Positions 22,317-37,400 are shown, counted from the first letter of the stretch. The stretch is 64,000 nucleotides of DNA from Osmia lignaria lignaria (GCF_051020975.1 NC_135033.1:7963501-8027500), one strand, 5' to 3'. Numbers and translations: made by a program. The notes: generated by a model not told the origin, from the sequence alone.

Positions 22317-25099
22317 ATAAAAAGGCTACAATTTTTCTGGCTAGATCGCAAAGCTTTGCTCGTGCACTAAAGTGAACGTCAAGCGAGATTTTTTCAAACG
22401 TCGACTCTCGGTTTTGTCTGCCTTCAATCTACATCGATTCGTCGAGATTTTGTTTCAATAGAGTCGACAGTGGAAACGTTTGTAACCCATTTTCCGTCGT
22501 CGAGTATTCTGGAAAGGGAAAGAGGGGCTACTGTTTCTAAATTGTTAATTACAAAGCGGTTCGAGGACGCTTCAACTAAGTGCCGAGTAAATGTTTCCAG
22601 TTGAGTTTAGTTACAATCGTGCTCCGGCCTGTTTGAATGGTAATTTTCTTTAGCGAAAATCGGTAATTGAATTATAATCGTTGCAACCGGTAATTTAATT
22701 AATACAGAAAGATATACACTCAAGTGAAAATATGAATGCATCAAGCCTGTTTCACTGGATTTCGTTATATCCAACAATTTATTAGCCGCGATATCTAATT
22801 ATCCGTCAACCACTCCGTTATCGGATTGTTAATTACCTAGCGCAGTTCAAAGTCGACAGAATCGTCGGACTGATTTGATCCTTTTTCCACCCTCTCGCGA
22901 GTTAACGAGAGCCACGCTTCATTTCGATTTCTCTTTGCGGGCGATCCTCGAAACGCGATTTACCTCGACGAGAGGGGGCGAGGGTGGTGTGTAGGCCAAT
23001 TAAAAACGTTTCCACAGGGTCGTAGGTCTTCGAGAAAGGCGGACGAAAAACAGGCTTGCCTCTTCGTTCGGGGATGAAATTAAATTTCCTTCGTTTCCAT
23101 GTTGCTGCGAACGAGGAACGGGGGTGGGGGTTGGCACGGTTAAGACGGGCCACGACTTAAATAATTTAGTCGCGAACCGCTTCTCCCGGACAACTTTCTT
23201 CAACCCCCTTAACCGGTGTCTTTCTCCGATTCCTCCGAGCTGCCTTTTCGTATTCTCCTTCTTGCAACCCCCAAAGGAAAGGATCCCCGGGGGTGGAATT
23301 CAGATAAGAAATCCTCCGCATTTTCCACGGGGGATGCGAGCGATATTTTCACGCGCGCACGTGCTGTCGATGGAAAACGAACGGAAATATCAAATTCGAT
23401 CCTCGCAGACAGATGAACGAAGGGGGTTGGCCAATCCCCGTCACGGCTTGCTGCCTTTTCATCTCTTTTTTTATCTGTTATATTACCACTTAGACGAGGA
23501 GCCGTTATTGATTATCGATAACTTATCGATACCTTATTGATATTTAATGACGAATCGATATCGTTAAGGCTGAGGTGGAATATTTATCAGTATTTATCAA
23601 TAACGCGACCGATAGCAGCTCCTTCATTAACCCTTGCTCTATCTCTTTGTGCAGAATCATTAATACGAAGGAACGAACGTGATGAAAATTTCAATGCATC
23701 AGAGGAGTCGACGCGAGTCGAGTCGATTTTGGGACAAAGACTAGGGTGTAGGTTCGTCGAAACGAAGAACATCATTTTCCTATGAATACGAATAATACCC
23801 TGCCACCTTTGAGCGGACGTAGCTCTCGCCTGGTAAATTGCTATTGAAGTGGGCTGGTGGAGGCGGGGAGTAGTTGCGAACAGTACGAACCAAGAGAGAT
23901 TTGACTCTGTCGGCTGTTTTCAGGGGTTGAGGGATGATATTTGCTCAGGGGGAACGCTTTGATTAGCAAATGAAGTACACTGGATAGGCGAGATTGATAC
24001 CGATTCGATTTCTCATATTACACGTGTCTAAAAAGATGAAATAATTCATGGTATTTATTTTTTACTTTCAAAAATATCGATACGAATATTTTAAAAGCAT
24101 CGCGTTAACTATAGTGACACTTCCGGCAATTTCGCGCGGCAGCAAAACCGTTAAACAATTCACACGTTGAGCCAAGATCGATCGTGACTTCAATTGAAAT
24201 TCCGCCAACTTTTTGGCCAATTTCAGCGATCATTTCCTTCCCAAAGGATCTAACCAAGAATCTCTTTCGTGGCCGAGCAATGGCGATACCGATATTCGAG
24301 TCGAGTCTTGTTTAAATTAATACCGAATGCTTGTCCCGTCCACGTCGCTCGCCAACGGCACAATGGACCTCGTTTCCGCCAACATTGTGTACACGCTCGA
24401 TAAAGACGACGGGGATGGACCCGAACGCGCGAATGTGATCGCAATGATACTCGCACACGCGGGTCTACGCAAGCTGAACAAAGAGGGCGGGATTTCGCGA
24501 AATGAAAATTGCATTCGGCGAAATTTCTCCGTCCTCTGCAATTGCGATGCACCGGTATTGATAATTCAAGCGGCAACGAGATAACATCGTTGCTGTCACG
24601 TTTCTCGCGGCTGTATTGCATGGAGAGCGTATTTTAGGGCTGGGAAATAGGGGTTGTTCGGAAACGAGCTGTTATTTGCTAAACTAATTTAGGTAAACTA
24701 ATTTATACACCAAAATCAATTTAAAAAGAATCGATGATTTATCATTCAATATTTTTCGTCGATTGAAATTAGATCAAGGTAAAAATACACGATTCGAGGA
24801 ACGTGTGCCACGCGCACGCGAGTGGCACGATTCCATTAACAGCGCGAAAATGGGGTAAGAAGGCGTATAGGAAACGAGGCAAATTGAGCGCCACGGCAAA
24901 CTCGATTCACCCGGTAATCCGGCCCTTCCGTTTCTAAAGGGTGGTTCACAACCAGCCATCCCAGCGACCGGACTTACGCTCCGTTGACGCGGCCATTGCC
25001 GTTGCCGGGATTAAAGCGTCCCGTGGCGCGCGAACAATTTTCCTCGCCGCCATGGGGACCGGAAGATTAATAATTCCTTTCGCAGCTGCTAAACCGGCT

Positions 25100-25260
25100 T
25101 TAACCCATTAGGCACTCGATACTTTTTAACACCATTTCGAAACAAATCGATGATGTTTAAATCCAAGCTTTGCATCGGGTCCATTTTCTTCCTTTCCTGT
25201 TTCAGAATTATTCCGAGAAGCACTTAAAACACGGAACGCTTATGGCAAGAAGTGGGTTAA
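25100..25260. mobile_element. TTAA-bounded 161-bp element (MITE candidate)
   Basis: The left end TTAACCCA (25100-25107) is an exact inverted match to the right end TGGGTTAA (25253-25260); inner similarity is weak. TTAA edges with CCCA/TGGG termini again suggest a piggyBac-type non-autonomous insertion. The termini are short, so chance is not excluded. Confidence 0.35.
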
Positions 25261-28200
25261 CGTTTGATGACCAAAGAATGGAGCCAGAGTTCCTCGAATA
25301 GTCGTTCGTTATGGTTCGTCGATCGTCTTTGGATCCTCGTTTGTTTTGAGTTATGACCTGGTTACGATTTGAAATAGTGCTTTCAATGGAAATTGAAACT
25401 CGAGGACAGGATGGACCGATTGTTTCCGCGCTGATAATTCGATTCTAATGATGGTAATTATTGGTTCTCGTTCAGGATATGTAATTAGACTGTTCTGAGA
25501 AGTTGCTTATCCGTTTGAAGGTTCGTTTCATATTAATATTATTCTATCAGACACTCAAATTAGAATACTCGACATCATATACTAGGCAACAAGTTATTCT
25601 ATCCGCACAGTTTCACGTTCACCCTTATCAAAGCACCTGGCCTCGATCAGACGCTCCCGTCGGGACGCGACAGGGGTAGCAGACTCGGTGGTGGAAATCC
25701 GAATGAAAGCGAATCCCGAAAACGGCTGAATTCACCGAACACGAAAATCATCCTCGACGCGGAAGGCTTCCGTTTCGCGGATCTAATAGGAAATACCGCG
25801 CATTCTCAGCAGGCAAGTAGCGCACAACACCCTACGATCCCTCCTACACGTGGTTGGCTTTCCACTCGAGCGGAAGGTCAATCCCGACGCTTCGAAATTT
25901 CGGACCGCCCCTACTACGACGAAATTAACTGTCAATCTCAATTCCGTCCCCCTCCCTCCTGAACGCGGGCGTACACGATATAGAAGAGATCCCCTTTGAC
26001 GCGGTGCTCCCACAACAGGGTGCTGGTTGCCTAGGATCTCTGAACACGGTCCCGTGTACCCCTGCCGGACCCCTTTCGGCCAGTGTCAATTATAAAGCAG
26101 CAGGCTGGTGTCTGGCAGAAATGTCAGCCGACCGTCACACGCCTCTCCTTTTTCCGTCAAGCTTGATTTAATCGAAAAATCTGACCAACGATCGGCCCCG
26201 TAACGGCCGAGAGGTCACGCCTCGTCCGCTTTTCCACGAACTGGACCAACATCGGGGGATACAAGCTCGACGTATTTGGGAGACCGTGTCGTCGACCGGT
26301 AACACGATTTATTCGGAACCGCGATTGCTGCCTGATTGACCCGGAGAATTTGATGGAATTGGGATTATAGGTGTTTCGAGGGATGCTCTGATCCGATATC
26401 GGTCCAGGTACAGGGGTCGATGCTTTTGTCTTTATACCGCTCGTTGGTATAATATTTCGTTGCAAATATATAATAGCTTATTTCTGAAACGGTAAAGACT
26501 GGTACAGACACTTTCGATCAAGTTCGTGCGAAACTTCGGTGAAAATTTTGCCTCAGGGTAGATCCCGAGTTTCAAGACCCGTTAGCAGGCAGAATTTTTC
26601 AATTAACCTCTCGTTCAAGCATCTTCATTTCCAAGTTTAATTGGATCTGAAATCCTTATCAGTTCGACTTAATTCGTTTACGAGTCTCCTCGGAGTCTCT
26701 TCAATCGAATGTCGTTGCTTTCACGTTCAATTAAGTCAAGAGTCATTTACTTTCGAATTAAATTGAAGCAAAAGTCGCGTCGTATCTTAAAAATCATTTT
26801 GGCGTGTGAATAAAATTTATCGTTACTTAACGTGCAACGTAATCATCAACAGCTGATGCGTATGATAAAGGAGAAAAAATAAAAAAATATTTCTCCCTGT
26901 TATGTCACTCTAATGGACCTCCGATTTCAGTAGACGCTTTTCATTTCTATTTAAAACCATTTGGTTAGAACATGACAGCGTCGATTGCCGAACCGTGTGG
27001 TTTTTATCTCCTCTAAACTTATTGACAGCTTACAAATAAAATCATACGAATTTTCGAAACCGTGAAACTCGAGCTTTTTTGTGCGAAGCTTGTGTTTGAA
27101 CTAGTGATGCTTTTTTATACGGTCAGTTTGGTCCCGTGATTTCTAGTTATTTAAAAGTCCATGTTTTTTTGTATACCTTTTAGGAGGCTCAAAAATCCTG
27201 ACTTTGATCTCGCTCGCTTGGACAAAAATATCTGTGACCATCGTAAACAAAAATTTAACCCCTGAACCTGGATCAATCGCAACAAAGTTTATTTTTTATT
27301 CGAATAACTTCTGAAATTCCTTCCTTTTGATAGTCTCGATAGTTGCAAGTTCAGCAAATTGTAGTCGAATGAGCAAGTCGAACGACGAAACAGCGAGGCG
27401 GTCGAACGAAATGGCAATCAAAGCTGAACGAACAATGAAGAAGGGGTCTGGTGGTGCCTTCAAAGGATGTATCGAGTTAATGACAATGGTGCCATTTGCA
27501 TCTCGGTCCACGAGGAAGCGGATAAGTGCATCTCGCAGATGAGAACGTGGGCGGGGATCGTTGTGCCAACCAATAATTGAGACGAACCACCGTCCTTAGG
27601 CTTCCAGCTGAGAGAATGTCCGAGAATGTAACGCGATAACTGATGGCTCGCGAACCCTTAATGACGGTGTCATTTCTTCCTTGTCTAGGCTACACGACAG
27701 GTAATTGCGACGCCGTGGGTGGAGAACCGGTCGTAAACGATCTATCCCCGTCGTGAGAGGCTTTGAAGAACGATTTCGATGATACCAGAAGGTCGAGAGA
27801 CGTCTGTCTATACCTTCTAGGCATCATTTTCATTGAATTTAACAATAAAACCGTCAAAGTGAACCGATCGTATAATTTCTTTGAAAATTGCTTATAACGG
27901 TGTATTATCTTTTTTTAAGTACTGCTACCATATCGCATAAATTATATGATTAAACTGTAAAATTGAGAAAATTGTAATTTCTTTATTCCTCCAGGAATTA
28001 CCACCAGAATAATAACTTTCCTTTAAACACTAGCTATTCTACCCAGTATGCTACTATAAACATTCATTTTCCTCCACGTTCATTCATTCTTCCTGCCTCC
28101 ATTTTTCAGTCCTTTCATTCTGTAATTACACTCGCCGGCAAGTTTCTTTTCACCTTTGTAAACAATAGACTTCATAATTAAATACTGAAATAATGCACGT

Positions 28201-31200
28201 TTAGATCCTGTGCATTTTAAACGCGTCAAATCAAATCGTTACAATGAATCCTACGATCAAGTGAAATCGTTAAAAGACGATTAAACTTCGCGTGCACCCT
28301 ACTGAATGAAATTTTATTATTAAGAATATCGAGGAATTGAATCGGAAACAATTAATATCCTACGAAACGCGTATCGCAACGTCGGATTCATCCATGACAG
28401 ACGATCCGAATTAATCATGCTCAACATTAATCCATTTTATCCCAATCAACTCGTCACGAGCATGTCTGCCGAATCAACGCATCCCCTTTCTACGGAGTAT
28501 CTATTCGTAAGGGCGGCGAGGATGCACCCCCGCCCAAGCCAGTTCGAGCTGAAACGAAATTTATCGTAGAATCGTAGCAACAGCGCCGATTTATCGGAGC
28601 ACACGGAATAGGCTGTTGACGTCGATCCGCATTAGACGAGGGGTCGAATCGACCCGCCGCGTCGGAAGGGTCAGAGGGCGCGAAATATGAAAAATCGAGC
28701 AGTCAGTCGGTAGATCGTCCGTGAGGGGATGCGAAGGGAGGGATCGAGGGCTCTTCCCTGCAAATCTTGATGAATTGACCGATCTGCTGCTGTTGTTGGG
28801 GAAAAAAATGGACGCGTCACTTCGCTTTGAAGCATATATTTCCACGGTGGCAACGAAAGAAAGGGAAGAGGATGATCAGAAACCGGATATCCGTTACGCT
28901 TTTGGACTATCGCAAATGATGCTGCAAGGATGAAACTAATATTCTAGGTGATGAACTTTCCAATCTTCTAGGAATGTTTTGCGAGAACGGAAAGTGGAGG
29001 TTCAAACTTTTCGGATAATACGAATCCCATCATAAGAATTGGTGACGAATCGAGAAGCTGATCGATCCGACTCGATTATCCGATAAGTGTGGAAAATTGC
29101 AATTCAAAGGGAGAAGGGAATATTCCCCGGTGAATCGTCGCGGATTAATGGACGTGACTCGTCATAAATTTCTTCGCTACCCTCTAGCCTCGGTCTAATA
29201 TTTACGGGGTAGGAAGAAGGAAAAGTTGGCAGGAAGTTCGCTGGCGACGATACAAATCGTTCGAACGAGAATCGCATCCTCTTGCACAACTTCCTTGAAA
29301 CTATAGAATGCAAAGGTAGTTTCGCTAAAGCGAACGTTTGCTCGCGAACTTTCCTCTTCCCCGCAGTTGGATCGCTTTTGTTCCTTCCGCGGGTATGTTT
29401 CACTCGGGATGACGTGGGAATTGTAATGAGTTTTTCTAATGGGACACCTGCCGGTGCCGATGAAATATAGCTAAAGGGAGAGAATTGTTCGAGCCGAGGA
29501 AGAACGTTTTAGCCCCGTGAATAATTTACCAACCGAATCGTTCGAATGCCGAACAATTACACGCTGCAAGAAGCGTTTAATTATCAACTCGAGGCATAAT
29601 GTACCTTGTAGAACGTGTAAAGACGAAGTTTCAAACTTCTTCGCGATTTTTCTTTTTCTATTTTCTGTTTCAAACATTTTCCACCGGCAATTTCTTGAAA
29701 CATCAAAATATGGAAATAATAAAGCTGGAAACTGGGCAACTCTCAGATATAATCTCGACTACATTAAATATAAACCTTTCATTGTGTTCACCTGGAACCC
29801 CCTACTCTCTTAAACCTACTTTATCACGAAGCACATTTCACGGTACCTTTTTCCCTCCATATTTCACGGAGAAGCATTTCGCCATGGAGCTCGCAGAAAA
29901 TGCAGTGGAAGTCTATGCATCAAAGAAATTCATAGAGAATACAATTTCAGCATGACCCCCTGAACCGTTCGGTAACCCCGAACCGTTTCTCCGTCAATGG
30001 AAAACGCATCGATTCCGTAGCCGCTTACAGTCGATTTCCGGTCTGGTATTATCTCGAGAGTCCGGCGGCCCGGGCAATATTATCGGGAAAACTGGTTCCC
30101 TCTCGTTCGATAAAAACGAGACGACGGGGGTGGAGCAGCCCTCATTCGATATATCAAAATTACTCGTAGCTCCTAGCGAGGGGTGGCTCTGTCTGTCGGA
30201 CATTAAATCCGTACCCGGGAATTAGCTGGAAGGCCGGTGTCGCCGGAATTAACGCGCTCAGCCATAGAGAAATCTGTTTGCCGTGGAATGGAGCCCACGA
30301 AGAAATGAACCCTGGAATTTTCCGGGGATCCTTTCTCGGTTACCTCTCTTCGTGCCGTGGCTCGAACCGAGTCACTCGTTCCGGTGTTTCTTAATGGGGT
30401 AGAAATATGCCCGTCGCGTGTCACGGAACTACGGGGGGTGAAGCGAATGAATCGATGCTCTCTTGTAGGGTCACCGAATTTCCTGTTGCTTTTAGATGAT
30501 GTATATTAGAATTCGTGTACCAGTCTCTTAATTATACGAATTTTGTTAGACGGATAAAATTATTTAAATAACTTGAATTTTTTATTTTGAAGAACTCCCA
30601 TATAGAGGGTTTCAAAATTTTGTCTCTAATTAAATAATGAACATCCATGAATTTCATACTCTGATAAAATAAAGAGAGGAATTTTCCAACAACTAACCAA
30701 CGAATTTCCACAAAATTGTATATTCCAGTGGGAAAAAAGCGGAAACTCTGCGTGAAACAGAATTTTATCTCGTTAACATTTACTTCGATCAACTCGTGCG
30801 ATAGGGCAGGTATTCAAAGCGTTATCGACGCAGCCTGGTATCGCGTTTACAACAAAATCTCTGTTCCCCATTTTCGCCCATGTAATTTGAAACTACCCTC
30901 TCCCAGTTTGGAAACGCGGTAAACAAAATCTTCTCGCGAAAGAGAGCATCGGATCCGTTCGTCGTGTTTCACAAATAAATACATTGCCGTCGAATGCGTT
31001 TCCACTGCACCGTCGAATATCATTAGTGTCATTTGACGTATGTACTCTGTTTGTTCCGTACCGTTGACGTCACCGAGTGGACGGTAATAGTATCCCTCTC
31101 AAATAACTCGTCAGGATCGACGTGCAAACAGATGACCGTTAATCAAGAGGGAGGAAAGAAATCAGTACTGTTATAAAAATTCACACGATTTATCGATTGA

Positions 31201-33479
31201 AATACAGAGAAAAATAGAGCAAAGAAAACTTGATCTTCTCTGATGATGAGGGAAGAGAAAAATCTCAGGCGGAAGGGCGATTCGCTCATCGGTTCTCGCA
31301 ATAACGTCAGCCAATTAACCGCCCCCCTTCGAAGATATCGCGCTATAGAAACAAAATATCGCCCATGACGTCATTGTTTGACAAAGAAGCATGGTTGTGT
31401 GACTCGCATGCCACCCTAAAGCCAGCTACACCGAACCGAGGGATCGATTGCGTTGCGTCCTTTCTGTTTGCTCCGACGATCAAATGTCGTTCCGACGAAT
31501 TGTCCCGCAGCGTTCGATGCGATATGAATTTTCTCCTGATATCGCGACTCTCTTTCTCGCGTATTTTCATCGTTATCCCTCTTTCTTTGTCTCTTTTTTC
31601 GGTCACAGTACACAGAGGGAACACGCATGGAACAGGACAGAGTGGAAATTTCACGGTCTATTTTTCTCTTTTTCATTTTTGTTCATAACAGCGACACGAG
31701 TGTTGTACGGATGAAATTCCAAGCGACACAGAGGGAGGATCGTTAATAAACTTTTAACGAGATACACGCCGGCGCAGTTTCGACGACCGATCGGAAATTA
31801 TTGGCAAACACTCGTTCATGAACGCAGCGGAAAACCGACCCATTTTTCTCCCTTTCCGCGCGATCGGAGAGCGGTTTGATTCACCTGGCGATTTCAATGA
31901 CTGGTTAGCCTGACAACTGATCTATATTCGACGCAACGACACGAAACCTAATCGCGAATAATTACGAGAAAGGTAACACAGACCGTAATCGGTTACGTTT
32001 ATATGTCAGTCAAGCCCGGTTGTTTCCGCGAATTCGAAGAAGAGATGGATTTTCCCGTGTGCAACGTGGCTCGGTTAATTCGAGCTTTGTTATTATCTCG
32101 AGCGCACTCGGGACTTTTATATTGCACCACTTTCGAGCACGCGAAACGTTCCGACCGAAAAAATGTTGGGTATTAATCCTTTGTTGGCGTTTCCCGCGAT
32201 ACCTACAGCTTCCACACCGTTCTCGATTTTATTTTAGTCGCTACGTTTCCGGGAGGGGTGAATTTTTTAATTCTCTAATGGAACGTTAAAATTAACGGAG
32301 AAAAGGAAAACGGCGAAATGTTGAACGAAAATCAACTGGTATTTAAATATTCAACGTTATTTCTTCTTATTTTTAATTAAACTTTCATCCTGATGCATTA
32401 TCAACCCTCTGCTTATTTCTTCGCTCCAATATTTTCATTATCAATTTTTCGATTAAAAATTTCAATTTACCGTAGAAATTCTGACGCAGAAAACTCTGAG
32501 GTATAATTTAACCCGGTGGCCAGGTTTCAAACAATGGTGATCAACGGAGGAGAAACGCACCGGTTCCGTTCCGTGACGTTACCGCGAAATCGTCTCAGCT
32601 TTGACGTCATCGTTCTCGAACGACAGCTTGAATTTCAAATCGAGCAGATACGGTGTCTGAAGCGTTTCTCAGACACGAGTGTTACCTCACGCCAAGCGTC
32701 TTCGTTAAGATACCACCACCGGGAATATTATATCGAATGTCGCCCGTGCGAACGTCTTGCCTCCACTTCCGGTACCCGGGCGACGAGACTCTATACGCTC
32801 AGTTTCTGCATAAAATTTCATGTGCCATATCTGAACTCGGCTTGGTTTCACTGTATCATCCATAGGGAACAACACCCTGGAATCATTTTCCAAGGAACTC
32901 GGGGAATAAGGACGTTACAGTTCCGTGTTGCATAAGAAATTTCATATTACCAGCTGGATATTCTCGAATATCATTCTTTACACAAAATTGAAATTATTTG
33001 CAAAAGAAAAAATGTTTCTTCGAAAATATTATTCGCTTATCCGATTTCAACAAATTTACCAGTTTTCCTCGTAGCTTCCGCGAAATTAAACTTCCGAAGC
33101 TGAGTAAGTCGAAGGAAAGTTTCCGCTACGTTTGCGAAAGAAACTCGTGTTCCTATCGCGATGCAGAAAAGTCGCGAAACAAATGGAAAAAGGGGAGCGT
33201 ACTCGAGCGACGACGAGTAGTCTGATAAACAGACAGCTTGAAAGAAGAGTAGGTAGAATGGTCCAGGAAACGATCGTTTTTCTCAAGAAGAAAGGCAATT
33301 TTATTATCTCCGAATCGCTGTTCGATTGAATTTCGACAATTTTATAGGATTCAAAATAAAGAAGAACATCGTTCAGGGGATTTATTAGAGATCGAAGCTG
33401 AATCGATGCTTGAAAGGTTTCGTTATTAAGAGATAAAGAGCTTTTATCGATTTCCTCATTGTCTCAATACTTCAGTTTT
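25261..33479. other. No gene supported
   Basis: Mixed AT-rich and CpG-rich sequence. Open frames up to about 140 codons (32516-32935, plus) show no domain, transmembrane pattern or splice context that would make them genes. Confidence 0.6.
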
Positions 33480-34400
33480 ATCTTCGTTTGGTTTGAAAGT
33501 TTCTTCTTGTCATTTATAATACAAACCTCGATGTTCGAACTCGCCGTTTGCTTAACTTCTCCATCGCTTTATTCGATTTCTTAACGTCAGACTACTTTTT
33601 CTCTCGGCTTATTTCCGACTTTCCATGATTTGTTAAGATCAATCTTAAACTGTCTTCGTTTGCTTGATTTTCCTCATCCACTTCTACGTTTCTTCGGCTC
33701 AACTTTAGCAGTGTGTCTTCCGATCCCGTGCTTTTTCTCCATCTCACGTCTTGGTTCTGAATTGTTCTAACTTCTTCTTTCCCTTTCGATTCCCCTTCGA
33801 GTTTCTTCAACGTTTCATCCATCAATGTCAGCTATCTGCATAATTTCGATCCCTCACGTCCCCAACTATTTGCCCCCCCCCTTTAAGTTTTCTTTCCCGT
33901 TTAACTTCCTTCTGAGTTTCGCTCTGTTTTACAAGCTCTCCTAAGCTCTACCTTTTATTTCCCACTAATTACTACACGTTTCTTGCCTCCAGTTCTAATT
34001 TCACGCTGAAGTTTCTTTCTCTACAGTTTGCCCTGATTTTCTTGTTTTCCTTTTTAGTATCATACCTACATTTACCAACTTGACTCGTTCAACTTTCATC
34101 CTAAATCCTTCTCTTACCCTCTTCTACCTTATCTTTGCTTCTTCATTTCCTTGGACCTCACATTGGATTCTTATCCTGGCAAGAAACTGTATCTCCCTTC
34201 TAAACCTTTATCCTCTTTTATCTACTTTATCATTCGATTCCCTATTTCCTTCTATCTTTCCAAAATTCCTCACCTTTGCATCCTGGTTTCATGCCTCAGC
34301 TTCTCGCGGTTCATCTTCCCTCGATTTCCCTTTTTTCTTTCATCATCTTGCCATGCGCAGCTCATTCATCTTTTTCACTTCGGTCAAGTCTCTCGGCGAC
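33480..34400 (-). repeat. Strand-asymmetric tract, purine-rich on the minus strand
   Basis: For about 900 nt the plus strand is strongly pyrimidine-rich (repeated TTTC, CTTC, CCTT words, C9 at 33873-33881), so the minus strand is A/G-rich. Minus-strand translation gives Lys/Glu/Arg-rich stretches (an open frame 33825-33592) interrupted by stops. A decayed retroelement frame or simple-sequence drift could both produce this. No catalytic motif is seen. Confidence 0.55.
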
Positions 34401-37400
34401 CAGTTGCATCGCAATCACTATCAGTCATCGTTAGCTCGCATCCTGACGATTGAAACGGCGGTGGCGGATCCTCTCAAAGGGACACGCGCGACCACGCTCC
34501 AACTGATTGCGTCCTCGCTGACCATTACGCCGGATCTGCCAATCTTCGGAGCAATATAAAGCCACGGCTTTATTTATACGTACGCCGACGCCGTCCACCG
34601 TGTGTACACTGTTCTCTTTCGACGCAGAGTCGAGTCGCAAACCACGCCCTTACATAAACAGAATAATTGCGGGGGCGTTTGTGCGAGCGAAGCAGGGGGA
34701 TGCTCGCCCTAACTTTTATCGCTGCTACGAGACAAGCCGGCAAAGAAAGGGCGATACCACCCTATTTCGTTCCGATTCGATTCGCCACTTTCCTCCTTAC
34801 TAGTCGAGGACACTGGTACCAAGACCTTGCGACAATTTTCCAATTTTTCCGAATAACAAGTGGATAGTATGGAAATCAAGGAAGAGCTCTGCTCTTTTCA
34901 TTCTGCTCCTTTTATTCATTCCTCTGGCAAGAGCGTTTAAATAATCCTAACAGAAGTTGAACGTGTTGGGAATATCCAACATCTTCATCTTTTAAAATCT
35001 CTATTTTATGAATCTACAGGTTGTAACCTTGTTCTTCTTGTTCGATTAACGTTACTCAGGCTGGAGCGTGGTCGGACTGAAATATCCACCCTCGTCCTTT
35101 CAGCGTTAACAGTTTTACGCTCGGCACGTATTTATTCCGTCGAACTTTCCCGGGATTTTTTTTTACTTTTTTTCTTTTTATTCTCGCGGGAAAGACCGTT
35201 TTATCGCCGCTTCTTTCCTTGGAATTATTTATACGAGCTTCGTAAGAAGAACGTAAAAAAGCAAGTTTTTGATCGTAGAAACTGTAGTAGACGATGCGTT
35301 TCTCTTTACGAGAAACCTTGGACGATTGTTTCCTTCCCTTTGCTGGTTCCTGCTGTTTAGGAGTTTCCTAAGAGGCTTTTCCTGGCTGAAGGAACGGTTG
35401 AAAGCTTCCGATTCCGAAGCTTTTTATAAACGCTTAATAACGATGATTTAACGATTCTTTGACACCTTTCTGCGCTCTATTATAAGTCAAATGAGTTTGA
35501 AAGTGGAATATTTTAAATTTTCTAATTTTCGTAACGATCAAAGCAAAAAAAAAATGATTCTCTTTCGCTGATGATAAGAGTTCATTTAAATTATGCATCT
35601 AGTATAAATTTTTTTTCTTCTCCACGAAATGCTTCTTTATGGCTAACCAGATAACCGCGTTACTAAAACAGGATGGGCTTGTTAATTTTGCATACTCCGG
35701 CTGCCTAAGTAATCAACAACTTTAATCGCGAATTACGGCATTACACAATGCGCAGTTACTCCTTTTATCTTTTAACGAGAAATCGTAACGCTTCCACGAT
35801 GCCGCTTCTTCCGTTATTTAATTTCATAATTCCGCTTGCCTCGCGATTAAAAAGCGCACTTCCTGCATCCAGCTTGAATTCACTTCTCTCGATTAAAAAT
35901 TTCTAATTCCATACGTTTGTTATTCATATTTATTTCACAATTCTTTTGGAAATTTAAGAAAATTCAACGTCCACTGTTCGCGGTATTCGCGAAACTCTCG
36001 CCCCTCTAATTAATAAATCATACCTGTGAGCGAAAAAATTGCCAATATAAAAGTAATCTACCTCTCTTGGAACGTTTCGAATCCCAAAGTAACAATGCAA
36101 CATCTCGCCCGACAAAACTTTCCATTCCCTCGATCCGGCCGTGTATCATCAATAAAACGGGACAATGTTAACCCGCCACGAGATCCGACCATCACTCGAA
36201 GCGTCTGAATTTTTTTCCATGGGTATACTCGGTTCTGCTGGTACACACATGGGGATTAATAAATCCGCTTGCCTCCGCTACGCGCATTGTTTCCATTTCG
36301 CGGTAATCGTGATTCATGCGTGCGCGACAAATCCGATCGAGACACTCCCGGAAGTGTACCTCGATTCGGCCGTTCGCCATTTCTTTCTTTCTCCAGCTGC
36401 ACCCGTCTTCTCGCATGCGCGATGCATTCGCGGAAAATGCAAATTGAAAAGAAGATGAAATTCGCGTGGCGAGAATGCAAGTTGGTTTCCGGACGGCTCG
36501 GACGACTCCTTCGCCGGAAACAAGGCGCGAGTTAGCGGTAATTAAGGACAGTTAGCTGAAGAGACGAGTTTAACGAGGGTCGCCAGGGCGACGGGGTTCG
36601 ACGGATTCTACGGGGCAAGGTAAACTCTGACCGGTTAATTTCAACCGACTCGAGAGTGCATAAGCGGCTTCGGTTATCGAGCCCGACCACCGAGGCAAAC
36701 CTTTCGTTGAACGGTTGATCGAACGACCCCCATCTCTTCCGAGCACGGAATGGGACAGCTTGACGTTTACAAGTTTGATCTATGGCTGGTCGTTGCTGCT
36801 TCACAAACTTTCAGAGTTGATCGTGCTATTTTTAAAGCCACTTCCCTGCTCGATTTTCCCGAAAACTACCTATTTTGCTACATTGATCTATGTACCGGAA
36901 TAAACGTTGATTTTCGTCCTCAAAGTTTAATCATTAACGAGGCGAATAATTAATTTGAAAAATTTGTAACTTAAATCTGGCTCCCTAAATCACGAACGTC
37001 CTCTTTAGTAAACGTAACACAGTGATGCGCCATTAATTTTCTGCCTCGTGCCGTTTCAGTTCTCTTTTCAAAGCCCCAAACGCTTCGAAATGAAGTTCGT
37101 TTTCACAACGTCAAAAAAGTGTTTCCTCGAAACGAACGTCGCGTTGCTACGCATTTTATCCCGTTCTCCAACAGATTTCGTTTGAAAAATTAAAAATGTT
37201 TTTGACCTAGTGATTAAAAACCCGGCAGAATGCTGGTATGGATTCCACGCGAGGCTTTATAACCAGTACGTTTGATCTCAATATTGAAAACATTTCATTT
37301 TTCGTATTAAAATATTTGCGTGCTAGGTATAATATACAAAGGTAGTATCATTTTGAAAAGTTCTGGATCCAGTTTTTTAAATTAAAAACGAATAATAAAA

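Larger units (their letters stand above)
19663..25099. other. No gene supported
   Basis: A CpG-rich stretch at 19.7-20.2 kb holds TATATAGA (19880-19887), but no transcript structure is evident. The rest is AT-rich with TTAAC-led hairpins at 21198-21233 and 22281-22307. Short open frames carry no recognisable domains. Confidence 0.6.

Noticed and set aside
34080..34559. 159-codon plus-strand open frame rich in Phe, Leu and Ser
   Set aside because: It is a translation of the pyrimidine-rich tract, so the apparent hydrophobic segments follow from TTT/CTT/TCC words.
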